8,282 nucleotides of DNA from Candidatus Sulfotelmatobacter sp. (GCA_030044775.1 JASICF010000085.1:1-8282); one strand, 5' to 3'. Shown: positions 1 to 7,167, counted from the first letter of the stretch. Notes: generated from the sequence alone by a model not told the origin. Translations and numbers: made by a program.

Positions 1-3000
1 GAGAACAGATTGTCGAAGAAGTACTGCCGGTTCGGCGGGTGATACACGAGGTTGCAGCACTTCCAGGTTCCCGTCGCGTAAGCGTTCCAGTAAAGGCTGA
101 CGATGGAGCCCTTGTAATAAAGGCTCTGCTGCCCGCCTTGCGGACCGGTACCGCTCGACGATCCGCTCCAATCCTCGAGCTGGCGGAGGAAGTTGTGGAC
201 GCCGCCATCGGAACCGAAATAAGAATCGGGGGTCCCGGAGGTGTCGTCAAAGGCGATCGTTTTTCCGCCGGCGATGGCCACGCGATAATAGCTCGTGACG
301 GCAAACCGGTTGGGAGTGTTCGAGGTCCCACCGTTGGTGGGATTAAACGGGTTCACCAGGCTGCCGGAGTACGACTGAACCGCGGTTGCGCCGGTGTTCG
401 GGCAATAGGTTGCGTTTACCGTGAGGCAGCCTGCATCCCGCCAGTTGTTGGAAAGCAAGGTGACGGCATCGGCGATTACCGACGCGGCCGAGTGCAGGGT
501 TTCGGGGGCAGTGGTGCTGTTCCACGTTGCGTCATAGTTAACGTTGTTGAGGGTGCAGCCAGCCGAGCCGGCAGCTGGGCAGTTCGAATTGTAGTTTCCG
601 AGAATGTAGACAGGATTCTCAGAGCCCACGGTAAATCCGCCGCAGCCGGTCGGGTTGGCGGCGTTCTGGGTGCAATTGCTGGAGGGCGGCATGATCGGCA
701 AATTGCTGAGCGATCCATCCACGAGCATGAGCGCGTGGCGCGCGCCGGTGATGCGGTTTGCCAGGCCGAGCGTGGTGAGCGAGATGCGCTCCGCTGTTCC
801 AAGCCGCTGAGCATAGGGTGAAGGCGGATTGTAGGTACCGTCGGTATCTTTGGTCGTGTTTGCGCCCCAGGCATCGCCGACGCCTTTCACGCCATAGTTG
901 TCGAGCAACCCGTTGCCGTTGACGTCTTCCGGCGAAACACCGTTATAGTTGGCCGGATCGAGAGCGCCATCGGGCTTCAGGTCGTTCGTGAGATTGGCAT
1001 AATTGACCGTATCTTCGAAACCATACTCGCCATAGAGATAAGCGTAATTCGCGCCTTGCGTGCTGGTTGCGAACTGCATTCCTCTACGGTCAGAGAAGTA
1101 CAGAATGTATCCGTTCTGCACCGAGTAATTTACGTTCGTGCCGGTGGCTCCGGTGGTTCCTAACAGCCAGTTTTTCAGGTTGCCCACGTCGAGTTCCACC
1201 ACGTTCATGATGCCGTTGGGAGTTCCCGTGCTGGAAGGCCAGCCGGCGGTGTTCTGAGTAGCGTCGTAGTTTTCTCCCTCACGGGAGTCGTAGAGATTGA
1301 TGGGATACCAGTTATATTGCGAGTTATGAGTTGCGGCGCTGGTGTCGTAGTAAACGCCGGTTCCGGTGATCGGATAGTCTGCCAGGACGGAGGGATGTCC
1401 GGCGAGCTGGCTATCCTTCGTCGTTTGGAAATAAAGAATCGCATTCCGATGATCGCCCAATGAGTTGCAACCGTTGCTGGTTCCTAGAGTATTTGTGGTG
1501 ACGTCATAGCCGCTGGCGTTGTACTGCGCAGCCGAGCAGCTGGCGCCGGGCTGAGTAGGGACGTTGACGCCGCGAGCGAAGCCCAGGCCTAACCACTCAT
1601 TGGTGACTGGATGCCAGATGCCGTCGTTCCACTTGGCCTCAACGCGCAGCCATCCGTTAACCAGAGGCCATTCGAAACCGTTGGCTCCTCCATTCGCCGT
1701 CCCGAAGCCTGCCGACGCGGGTATCGCTGTTGGCGGCCAGGGCGAATACGGCCCGTAATATGGAGGGATCATAAAATTGGAGTCGCCGCCGTGAGTGGTG
1801 GGGCACTGCGTGCCGGCCGTGTAACCGGCTCCGATGGCCGCAGTACCGGCGCAGTAGCTTGAGCCGAAATAGTAGTAATGGCCGGCAACGCCACCTGCCT
1901 GCACGGCTAAAGCCTGAGTTCCTCCGCCCATCGATCCCTGTCCTAGGCTGGCCAGCGATGTCGGAAGGACGCCTACAAGTTGCACGTCACCCGTCAAGTC
2001 ACCATTCCAGTCGGGAAGGTGCACGGAGGCTTGGGTGTCGCCGAGAATCACGCGAATCTGGGCTTCATAAGCGAGCTGCGAAGCTCCCAGCAGCGAAGTG
2101 GTTGTGGTCGTCGCCAGGGGCTGACGAATGATCTGGATCGGCGTCGCGCCGGTAGTGGTGTTCACGAATGGCAAAGTCAAATCGGTGGCGCCGGTGCCGT
2201 TGGTTCCATCGGTGGTGCCGCCGGGGGTGCCGTTGCCGTCGATCAGGTAGCCGTTATAGGTGCCCAGCGAGACGTTCTGCCAGCTTCCGGTATTCTGCGC
2301 CGAACCATGGCCACCCACTACGCTGCCGTTGGTAGCGCCCAGGGCGGTTCCTGCAATATTCACGCAAGTAGAACTGGCGTTCACCGCATTGCCCAGAATC
2401 AGCGCCGTCATTTGTGTGCTGCAGCCACTGCTTTGGGTCGGTATCAGAACGGTGCCGTCATCGAGACCGCCGCCGACAACCATGCCGTCATCCATTTGCT
2501 CGCGAATCACGTTGCCGAAAGCGCTAAGCTTGTCGCCGAACACAAGGTCGAAGCCATTCGCGACGCCAAGATAAAGGTCGCCGTTGGTGTGAACGCGGCC
2601 GGCAAAACCGAGGTTGGGGCTTTGTCCGTAGAAAAGATCGGAATCAGAGAACACGCCAAATTGAAACACCGGAATCAAGGCAACTTCGGCGGTTCGCGTC
2701 ATGCTCACGGTTTCCTGGCCATTGATGCGCTGCGCAATCACGTTCATCGTGACCGGCATAATCTGGCCGTAGAGACCGGCTTCGGGGCCGGACTGAATCG
2801 GTCCATAGACTTCGGTGAGTGGAGGGCAAGGATCGGCCGTAGTAGCGCCAACCGGGGCGACGTTGTAGGTCGGATAGCTAACCGTTGGATCCCAGGTGGG
2901 AGCATTCGCGCTCAACGCGCAGATCTGCGCCGAGGTGGGCGATTGCATGCTCTGGAAACTGTTGGCCAGGTCGGAGGTCATCTTCTCCATGGCGCCCTCA

Positions 3001-3161
3001 GCCGAGCGGTAGGTGTAGTTATTGCTGAGGTCGGTGCCGCCGCTGCGCTGCTCGGTATTGACCATCATGAGCAGAGCGATGGCGACTCCCGACAGAAGCA
3101 CCGTCAGTAACAGGGAGGCGACCAGGGTAAAGCCTCGTGAACTCAATTTGGCCGAAAGCAT
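1..3161 (-). CDS. Giant PilX-like minor pilin / pilus tip protein (partial, C-terminus off the left edge)
   Basis: An open frame runs without a stop from ATG at 3161 to the window edge, giving 1053 visible residues. A Shine-Dalgarno GAGGAG lies 7 nt before the ATG. The N-terminus is a class III prepilin leader: MLSAKLSSRG, cleavage after Gly10, then FTLVASLLL and a hydrophobic helix to about residue 35. Mature position +5 is Ala15, not Glu, as in GspK and many PilX proteins. A GRVHTNGDLY motif lies near residues 189-198 and a calcium-loop-like DVNGNGLLD at 746-754. The distal part has NPVYILGNYN near 849, GGVHNF at 986-991 and PPNRQYFFD at 1042-1050; such endings recall large acidobacterial PilX-type proteins, so probably few residues are missing. 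The chain is rich in Gly, Asn, Thr and aromatics and has 16 Cys, all in close pairs. Typical PilX is only about 170-200 residues, so most of this protein is an added extracellular part. It is last in the visible operon. Role as pilus tip or cap is inferred; an adhesin function is possible. Confidence 0.85.
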   Translation of the reverse strand, partial: MLSAKLSSRGFTLVASLLLTVLLSGVAIALLMMVNTEQRSGGTDLSNNYTYRSAEGAMEKMTSDLANSFQSMQSPTSAQICALSANAPTWDPTVSYPTYNVAPVGATTADPCPPLTEVYGPIQSGPEAGLYGQIMPVTMNVIAQRINGQETVSMTRTAEVALIPVFQFGVFSDSDLFYGQSPNLGFAGRVHTNGDLYLGVANGFDLVFGDKLSAFGNVIREQMDDGMVVGGGLDDGTVLIPTQSSGCSTQMTALILGNAVNASSTCVNIAGTALGATNGSVVGGHGSAQNTGSWQNVSLGTYNGYLIDGNGTPGGTTDGTNGTGATDLTLPFVNTTTGATPIQIIRQPLATTTTTSLLGASQLAYEAQIRVILGDTQASVHLPDWNGDLTGDVQLVGVLPTSLASLGQGSMGGGTQALAVQAGGVAGHYYYFGSSYCAGTAAIGAGYTAGTQCPTTHGGDSNFMIPPYYGPYSPWPPTAIPASAGFGTANGGANGFEWPLVNGWLRVEAKWNDGIWHPVTNEWLGLGFARGVNVPTQPGASCSAAQYNASGYDVTTNTLGTSNGCNSLGDHRNAILYFQTTKDSQLAGHPSVLADYPITGTGVYYDTSAATHNSQYNWYPINLYDSREGENYDATQNTAGWPSSTGTPNGIMNVVELDVGNLKNWLLGTTGATGTNVNYSVQNGYILYFSDRRGMQFATSTQGANYAYLYGEYGFEDTVNYANLTNDLKPDGALDPANYNGVSPEDVNGNGLLDNYGVKGVGDAWGANTTKDTDGTYNPPSPYAQRLGTAERISLTTLGLANRITGARHALMLVDGSLSNLPIMPPSSNCTQNAANPTGCGGFTVGSENPVYILGNYNSNCPAAGSAGCTLNNVNYDATWNSTTAPETLHSAASVIADAVTLLSNNWRDAGCLTVNATYCPNTGATAVQSYSGSLVNPFNPTNGGTSNTPNRFAVTSYYRVAIAGGKTIAFDDTSGTPDSYFGSDGGVHNFLRQLEDWSGSSSGTGPQGGQQSLYYKGSIVSLYWNAYATGTWKCCNLVYHPPNRQYFFDNLF

Positions 3162-3217
3162 TTCGTTTCTCCTCATTCTCCAGTCAGAGCTTTCTTTCAA
3201 TTGCTAAAAACCGCACA

Positions 3218-4423
3218 TCAATAACAGGGGGGAGTGGAGCACGACATCGGGTATTCCTGCTGCGAAGTCAGGTTGCGGGCCGCGATCGATGTCTGCAGAT
3301 CGAGACCTTCATAACCGCCATAAAGCGAGAGCGTGCTTCTGGACCAGGAATCCCGCGATTGGCTGCGCATGCTCATGTGAAGGATGTTGACCTTCGTGAT
3401 CATGGCGGGGGTGGTGCCGGCGGGGAGACTGGCCTGATTGGTATCGATGGTTCCGCTGTTATTCACGTCGTAGCTGAACTTTAGATAGACCACGTTCTCG
3501 GCAACCGGCGCAGGCACTTGGCCATTCTGAATGCGCATGAGCGTCGGCAGTCCGGTGGAGGCCGGGATGGTGAGATAGTAAGTCACCATCTGCAAGCGCA
3601 CAGCCGAGGGGGTGGTAGCGTTGTCGAACTGCGCAAGGCTGCCGCTGGCGTCGCCCGGCTGATTAACGTGGCCGGGATCCAGGCCCGGACCGGCAAAGGG
3701 AACCAGGTAGCAAGCGCTGTAGGAAATGCTGGATGGCGCGCAAGCAGTGACGGCTCCAGTGACCACACCAACGGCGTTTGAGCCGAACAGCACCATGTCG
3801 CCGATCTGTAAGCCCACGGGAGCGGCTGCGTTCAGCGCCGCGGGGGTCACAATGTTTGTGGGCAGCACGCACGTCGAAGGCAAAGGAGTGGGCAATTGGA
3901 ATGTGACCTGTGTTCCGGCGGCGTTCATCGCTCCCACGTAGCAGTTCAATTGAAGGGCGGGATCGGCAGCGACAACAGTAATGATGTCAGTGGGACCCTG
4001 GGCTGCATTGACAGTAATGCCGAGGTCGTAGCCCGGAATAATCGAGTAAAGATAAGGGACGCTTGATCCGGTGGGATTGACCGGATAGGTAACGGGCAAG
4101 TTATTGACGTAGTTGCAGGTCGCCAAAGCGGTGCAAGGATAGACGGGCAAAGTGCCGCTATTGGCAGGCAGGCCGACGGCACTGGTGGAAAGACCCTGCT
4201 GGCCAAGAGCGCCCGCTCCGGCCATGCTGATATCCCGCTGAAGCAAGTTGGCAGCGGCGCGGAAATCCTGCTGCAGCTGCGCCTTCTGCGAAGTGACCAG
4301 GTTTGCGTTTAAAGCCTTGCTGAACAATTGAGCGGCAGCCGCGATCAAAGCCAATCCAATGGCCGCAGAGAGCATCATCTCGACGAAGGTAAAACCTCGA
4401 CTCGGATTGGATAAGCGTCGCAT
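3218..4423 (-). CDS. pilW: Type IV pilus minor pilin PilW (GspJ-like)
   Basis: This encodes a 401-residue minor pilin predicted to sit in the inner membrane before assembly and then in the pilus tip complex. The leader is MRRLSNPSRG with cleavage after Gly10, followed by FTFVEMMLSAAIG with Glu15 at mature +5 and a hydrophobic helix to about residue 34. The following amphipathic stretch (QKAQLQQDFRAAANLLQRDI) matches the PilW/GspJ pattern of a helix leading into the globular domain. The start at 4423 was chosen because AAGGGAG lies immediately upstream and the leader has normal length; a GTG 66 nt further upstream would overlap pilV and give an abnormally long basic leader. Eight Cys occur as four local pairs, the last at the extreme C-terminus (CSTPPC). 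The gene starts 10 nt after the pilV stop, and 56 nt separate it from the PilX-like gene, so all are probably cotranscribed. The family call is firm; the exact PilW versus GspJ label rests partly on gene order. Confidence 0.9.
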   Translation of the reverse strand: MRRLSNPSRGFTFVEMMLSAAIGLALIAAAAQLFSKALNANLVTSQKAQLQQDFRAAANLLQRDISMAGAGALGQQGLSTSAVGLPANSGTLPVYPCTALATCNYVNNLPVTYPVNPTGSSVPYLYSIIPGYDLGITVNAAQGPTDIITVVAADPALQLNCYVGAMNAAGTQVTFQLPTPLPSTCVLPTNIVTPAALNAAAPVGLQIGDMVLFGSNAVGVVTGAVTACAPSSISYSACYLVPFAGPGLDPGHVNQPGDASGSLAQFDNATTPSAVRLQMVTYYLTIPASTGLPTLMRIQNGQVPAPVAENVVYLKFSYDVNNSGTIDTNQASLPAGTTPAMITKVNILHMSMRSQSRDSWSRSTLSLYGGYEGLDLQTSIAARNLTSQQEYPMSCSTPPCY

Positions 4424-4433
4424 GACTCCCTTT

Positions 4434-5039
4434 CTAGTGGTATGCAGAGATGTAGTCCACGAGCGTGTACGTCTTGGTATGCCCCACATTGGGGACGGTG
4501 TAGGCGATCGTGATGTTGACCTGAACCAGCGTGGGATCGGTGTTGCCGTTCTCCAGCAGGGGGGTGATGGTGACGGTGCGCGTGTAATTATTCAGCGAGA
4601 CGATCACATCGTCAGCCGTGCCCAGAATGCCGTCGGGGCCAGGCTCAGTCAGACATTCAACGCCTCCGTTCGGGCAAACCGTGCCGGAAGCCGTTAAGCA
4701 AGAAGTATCGTCGGCGGTATCGAGAATGCCATCCGGGCCTGCGCACAGCAGAGGCAGAGCGTTGGGGAGGAAAATGCCGGGAGGCGTTCCGGTATTCGCG
4801 ATCGCCGAGAAGCCGATCTGTGAAGTATTGCGCGCATTAAAAATACTTTCCATTGCCTCGGAGGCAACCTGGCGCGCGATAAGGTCTTGCTGCGAGGTCT
4901 GGGTAGCGGCCATGCTGACGCCGAGAGCGGCCAGCAGCGCCATCAGCCCACCGGTAAGAACCAGCATGGAGATCATGACTTCGATCAGCGAGAAGCCAGA
5001 CTCCGGATAACCCGCGAGTTTCGAACGATTAGCCTTCAT
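4434..5039 (-). CDS. pilV: Type IV pilus minor pilin PilV (GspI-like)
   Basis: This encodes a 201-residue minor pilin. The leader is 15 residues (ending YPESG), followed by FSLIEVMISMLVLTGG with Glu20 at mature +5. The helix continues into RQVASEAMESIFNARN, the segment typical of PilV/GspI. The globular part carries two near-identical acidic loops, GPDGILDTADD at 101-111 and GPDGILGTADD at 134-144. They are interleaved with four Cys (99, 114, 122, 129), suggesting a disulphide-pinned, possibly metal-binding insertion. The C-terminus (VQVNITIAYTVPNVGHTKTY) looks like the closing beta strands of a pilin fold. The start at 5039 has GGAG 6 nt upstream and overlaps the upstream gene's stop as ATGA, implying translational coupling. 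A longer in-frame reading from 5111 adds 24 residues with no pilin character and was rejected. Product is predicted to act in the minor-pilin priming/tip complex. Confidence 0.88.
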   Translation of the reverse strand: MKANRSKLAGYPESGFSLIEVMISMLVLTGGLMALLAALGVSMAATQTSQQDLIARQVASEAMESIFNARNTSQIGFSAIANTGTPPGIFLPNALPLLCAGPDGILDTADDTSCLTASGTVCPNGGVECLTEPGPDGILGTADDVIVSLNNYTRTVTITPLLENGNTDPTLVQVNITIAYTVPNVGHTKTYTLVDYISAYH

Positions 5040-5650
5040 ATTTGACTCCAGGTCCACGCGCCCGCCACCTGTGCGAGGTGCCAACCGCGAAGGCGGCCCG
5101 TGTATCCCCACAAGGTGATGGCCCGGTAGGTCGGAAGCTGTCCCGTAATTCCGAGATAGACGACGCCGTTGTTGGGGTTTCCGCCATTCGGCCCGGCGTC
5201 CTGCGCCGATCCATCGGGATAAAAGTAGATCGTGCTTCCCCCGCCGCCGGTAACCTGATCGAAATCGAACGCATGAGCTTCGATTCCAAATCCGTCGGGG
5301 GCGGTAACGGCGGGCAAGCCTGTGTTGTTGAAGGTCACGTCGGGAGGAAGTGTCGCTGTGAAAAGCACGGGAGCCGTAGGAATATCCTGCGTGACGGTAA
5401 TCGTTCCGCCGCTCGGGTTAGCCCCGCCCACGGGTCCGGTGAAGGTGACTTCGTAAATGCGCATGTCGGCAGCCGCGGCATCACGGGCGCGGCGTAATGC
5501 CATCAGGGTGGTGTTGTAGGCCTGATTTACATGCTCCTGCTTCATCACCGACTGCATGGCGAGATCGGTAATTGCCGCCAGAATCAGCGAGATCGAAACC
5601 ACCGCCAAGGTTTCCAGCAAAGAGAAGCCGCGTTGTTTCGTGGTTGCCAT
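5036..5650 (-). CDS. GspH/FimT-family pseudopilin (first gene of the minor-pilin operon)
   Basis: This encodes 204 residues. The leader is the short MATTKQRG, cleaved after Gly8, followed by FSLLETLAVVSISLILAAI with Glu13 at mature +5. A charged helix then follows (ALRRARDAAAADMRIYEV), where GspH/FimT proteins typically have their helix-to-domain transition. The C-terminal stretch YRAITLWGYTGRLRGW resembles the conserved end of GspH/FimT domains. There is no cysteine, unlike the three downstream pilins. AAGGA lies just before the ATG at 5650. The stop overlaps the pilV start by ATGA. Being first in the operon, it sits behind the predicted promoter at 5760-5788. FimT in other bacteria is a minor pilin, in some cases linked to DNA binding; nothing here shows that activity directly. 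Confidence 0.87.
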   Translation of the reverse strand: MATTKQRGFSLLETLAVVSISLILAAITDLAMQSVMKQEHVNQAYNTTLMALRRARDAAAADMRIYEVTFTGPVGGANPSGGTITVTQDIPTAPVLFTATLPPDVTFNNTGLPAVTAPDGFGIEAHAFDFDQVTGGGGSTIYFYPDGSAQDAGPNGGNPNNGVVYLGITGQLPTYRAITLWGYTGRLRGWHLAQVAGAWTWSQI

Positions 5651-5706
5651 AAGTCCTTGTCAGGGGAGGTCCTAGTACGTGTCTTGCAGGTTGGGACGAA
5701 GCCCAT

Positions 5707-5740
5707 AATGCCGGCCGCGCCAACCAGCAGAACCGGCATT
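5707..5740 (-). repeat. Inverted repeat in the predicted leader of the pilin operon
   Basis: AATGCCGG (5707-5714) and CCGGCATT (5733-5740) are perfect 8-base inverted arms around an 18-base loop. On the minus strand the structure lies about 57-90 nt before the first pilin ATG and downstream of the predicted promoter, so it would fold in the mRNA leader. It has no following T-run, so it does not look like a simple terminator. It could be an RNA stability or protein-binding element; function is unknown. Confidence 0.5.
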
Positions 5741-5759
5741 TATCCCTGCAGTCCTCATC

Positions 5760-5788
5760 ATCGTAGGGAGGGTACGCGGGAGCGTCAA
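5760..5788 (-). promoter_or_regulatory. Predicted sigma70-type promoter of the minor-pilin operon
   Basis: On the minus strand, TTGACG (5788-5783) is five of six to the -35 consensus. It is followed by an exact 17-base spacer and TACGAT (5765-5760), which has the key T, A and final T of a -10 box. Transcription would start near 5753 and give a leader of about 100 nt before the first pilin gene. Seen by eye only; bacterial promoters of this phylum are poorly defined. Confidence 0.5.
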
Positions 5789-5835
5789 AGCACCACGGTG
5801 CAACGCAAGAGCATTGGTCCTTTGTAACGGCGGAA

Positions 5836-5849
5836 GTGACTCAGGTCAC
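5836..5849. promoter_or_regulatory. CRP/FNR-like palindrome in the divergent spacer
   Basis: GTGACTCAGGTCAC consists of perfect 5-base arms (GTGAC/GTCAC) around TCAG and fits the GTGA-N6-TCAC core used by CRP/FNR-family regulators. Its centre is roughly 90 bases upstream of the predicted pilin-operon transcription start, a distance compatible with an upstream activator site, and about 115 bases before the PilZ gene start. The regulator is not encoded in the window. Confidence 0.45.
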
Positions 5850-5920
5850 GCGGTTGAGGATAGTGGAGTTAGAAGAAAACCGATGCGAGAAGGCGGGAAT
5901 CGGGATGACTCCGGTAACTT

Positions 5921-5945
5921 GTAGGTCGAACTGGGGTGACCCTAC
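5921..5945 (+). promoter_or_regulatory. Possible hairpin just upstream of the receiver/PilZ gene
   Basis: GTAGGTC (5921-5927) can pair with GACCCTAC (5938-5945) with one bulged C, around a 10-base loop that contains a GGGG run and the G of a candidate GTG codon at 5936. It ends 11 nt before the ATG at 5957, which itself lacks a clear Shine-Dalgarno sequence. It could limit ribosome access, but a short stem like this may also be chance. Confidence 0.25.
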
Positions 5946-5956
5946 GATGCAAAAGT

Positions 5957-7105
5957 ATGAATTTGTCATCGCTATTGGTCTGCGCCGATGAAGCGTCGGC
6001 GAAGGTGCTGCGCGGCGTTCTCGAGGAGCTGGGTATACGAGTGGAACGCTGCATGGATGCGGTGCGTGCCGGCGTGAGGCTGGCGCAGGATCACTTCGAC
6101 CTGCTGATTGCCGATTGCGAAAAGCAATCGGAGGTGAAGAACCTGTTGAGCGACTGCCATTCCTCGCGCGGATCGGGCGCCACGCTTGCGATTGTCGTGG
6201 TGGGGGGGCAGGAAAAAATCCGCGAGATGTTTACGCTCGGGGTGAACTTTGTAATGTATAAGCCACTGACACCAGAGCGGGCCATGAGCACGCTGCAGGC
6301 TGCGCAGACCGTGTTGTATCGGGACAAGCGGCGCACGACGCGGATCAATGTACACGCCCAGGCGACCATCGACTACGCGGGCGCGGAACAAGCAAAAGCG
6401 GCGCTGGTGGATGTGGCCGAAGATGGCATTGCAGTGAACTTCGGCAAGCTGCTGCCGCCGACCTGCAAAGTTTATTTTCAATTTCAATTACCCGGACAAA
6501 CGAAGACCATCCGGCTTTCCGGGCTGGTCATCTGGCAGGACTGGAGCGGCCGGGCGGGCGTGCAGTTTGCCGACGTGCCGCCATCTTCGCGGAAGGCTTT
6601 ATCAGAATGGCTGGAAAAGAATCTCAATGAGCCCGCCAAGGCGGAAAAGCCTTCTGAGGCCGCGAAAGCCGAAGAGGTAGTTAAGCCGCAGGAAGAAATC
6701 GTACGCGCAGATTGGGCGGGTGAGAAGCCGGAATCAAAAGAGCACGACCGGGAAGCAGTGGCCCGTCTGCGCTCCGAACCCGGCAACCGGCGCGGGCAGA
6801 CGCGTTACGCGTGCCGCCTGGGAGCGGAGGTTTACCAGAAGGGAAGTCCGGTGCGGAATTACTGCCACCTGAGCGATCTAAGCCCGGGCGGGTGCTACCT
6901 GGAAATGCCAGTAGCCTTCCCGAAGGGCGCGTCAGTCGAGATTATCGTGCGCACGTTCGACATCAAGCTGCGGCTGGCCGGGGAAGTCCGGGCCTCGCAT
7001 CCGGGATATGGAATGGGAATCTCGTTCAAGCTGAACACAAAAGACGAGCGCCTGGGCGTGCAGCAGTTGATCGATTTCGTCGCGGCCACAACCGAAAGCA
7101 ACTAG
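5957..7105 (+). CDS. Receiver-like / PilZ / PilZ protein, probable c-di-GMP effector
   Basis: With the ATG at 5957 the protein has 382 residues. Residues 1-120 look like a response-regulator receiver fold: SSLLVCADE at strand 1, candidate phospho-acceptor Asp53 in LLIADCE, and Lys102 in MYKPL. One acidic-pocket residue is replaced by Ala and the usual Ser/Thr on strand 4 is not evident, so phosphorylation is uncertain. The first PilZ domain (about 120-225) has RRTTR at 125-129 but DVAEDG at 152-157, where the Ser of the [D/N]xSxxG motif is Ala. A Glu/Lys/Ala-rich linker spans about 224-278. The second PilZ domain (about 278-380) has canonical RGQTR (279-283) and DLSPGG (307-312), so it is the likelier c-di-GMP binder. 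A GTG at 5936 would add seven residues; the ATG was preferred because the receiver fold begins there, although neither start has a strong ribosome site. It is divergent from the pilin operon, suggesting control of pili or surface behaviour. Confidence 0.88.
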   Translation: MNLSSLLVCADEASAKVLRGVLEELGIRVERCMDAVRAGVRLAQDHFDLLIADCEKQSEVKNLLSDCHSSRGSGATLAIVVVGGQEKIREMFTLGVNFVMYKPLTPERAMSTLQAAQTVLYRDKRRTTRINVHAQATIDYAGAEQAKAALVDVAEDGIAVNFGKLLPPTCKVYFQFQLPGQTKTIRLSGLVIWQDWSGRAGVQFADVPPSSRKALSEWLEKNLNEPAKAEKPSEAAKAEEVVKPQEEIVRADWAGEKPESKEHDREAVARLRSEPGNRRGQTRYACRLGAEVYQKGSPVRNYCHLSDLSPGGCYLEMPVAFPKGASVEIIVRTFDIKLRLAGEVRASHPGYGMGISFKLNTKDERLGVQQLIDFVAATTESN

Positions 7106-7167
7106 CGGAAGTTCGTTGCGAGTGGCAGTGGGGGACCTGCGGCAGAGCAGCACTCTTTAGTATCAAC

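Noticed and set aside
1980..3110. A 376-codon open frame on the plus strand, plus another of 260 codons at 39-821
   Set aside because: Both lie antisense to the continuous PilX-like frame, lack domain-like sequence and have compositions typical of reverse readings of a high-GC gene.
4424..4489. N-terminal extension of PilW from an upstream GTG
   Set aside because: It overlaps the end of pilV and puts a long basic stretch before the prepilin leader; the ATG at 4423 has a Shine-Dalgarno sequence and a normal leader.
5040..5111. N-terminal extension of PilV
   Set aside because: The ATG at 5039 has GGAG at good spacing and an ATGA overlap with the upstream gene; the extension overlaps coding sequence and has no pilin features.
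5651..5956. c-di-GMP riboswitch, suggested by the pilin and PilZ context
   Set aside because: I looked on both strands for the conserved core of the known c-di-GMP riboswitch classes and did not find it; a covariance-model search would settle this.
5972..6487. A 171-codon open frame on the minus strand
   Set aside because: It is antisense to the receiver and first PilZ domain and shows no recognisable protein features.
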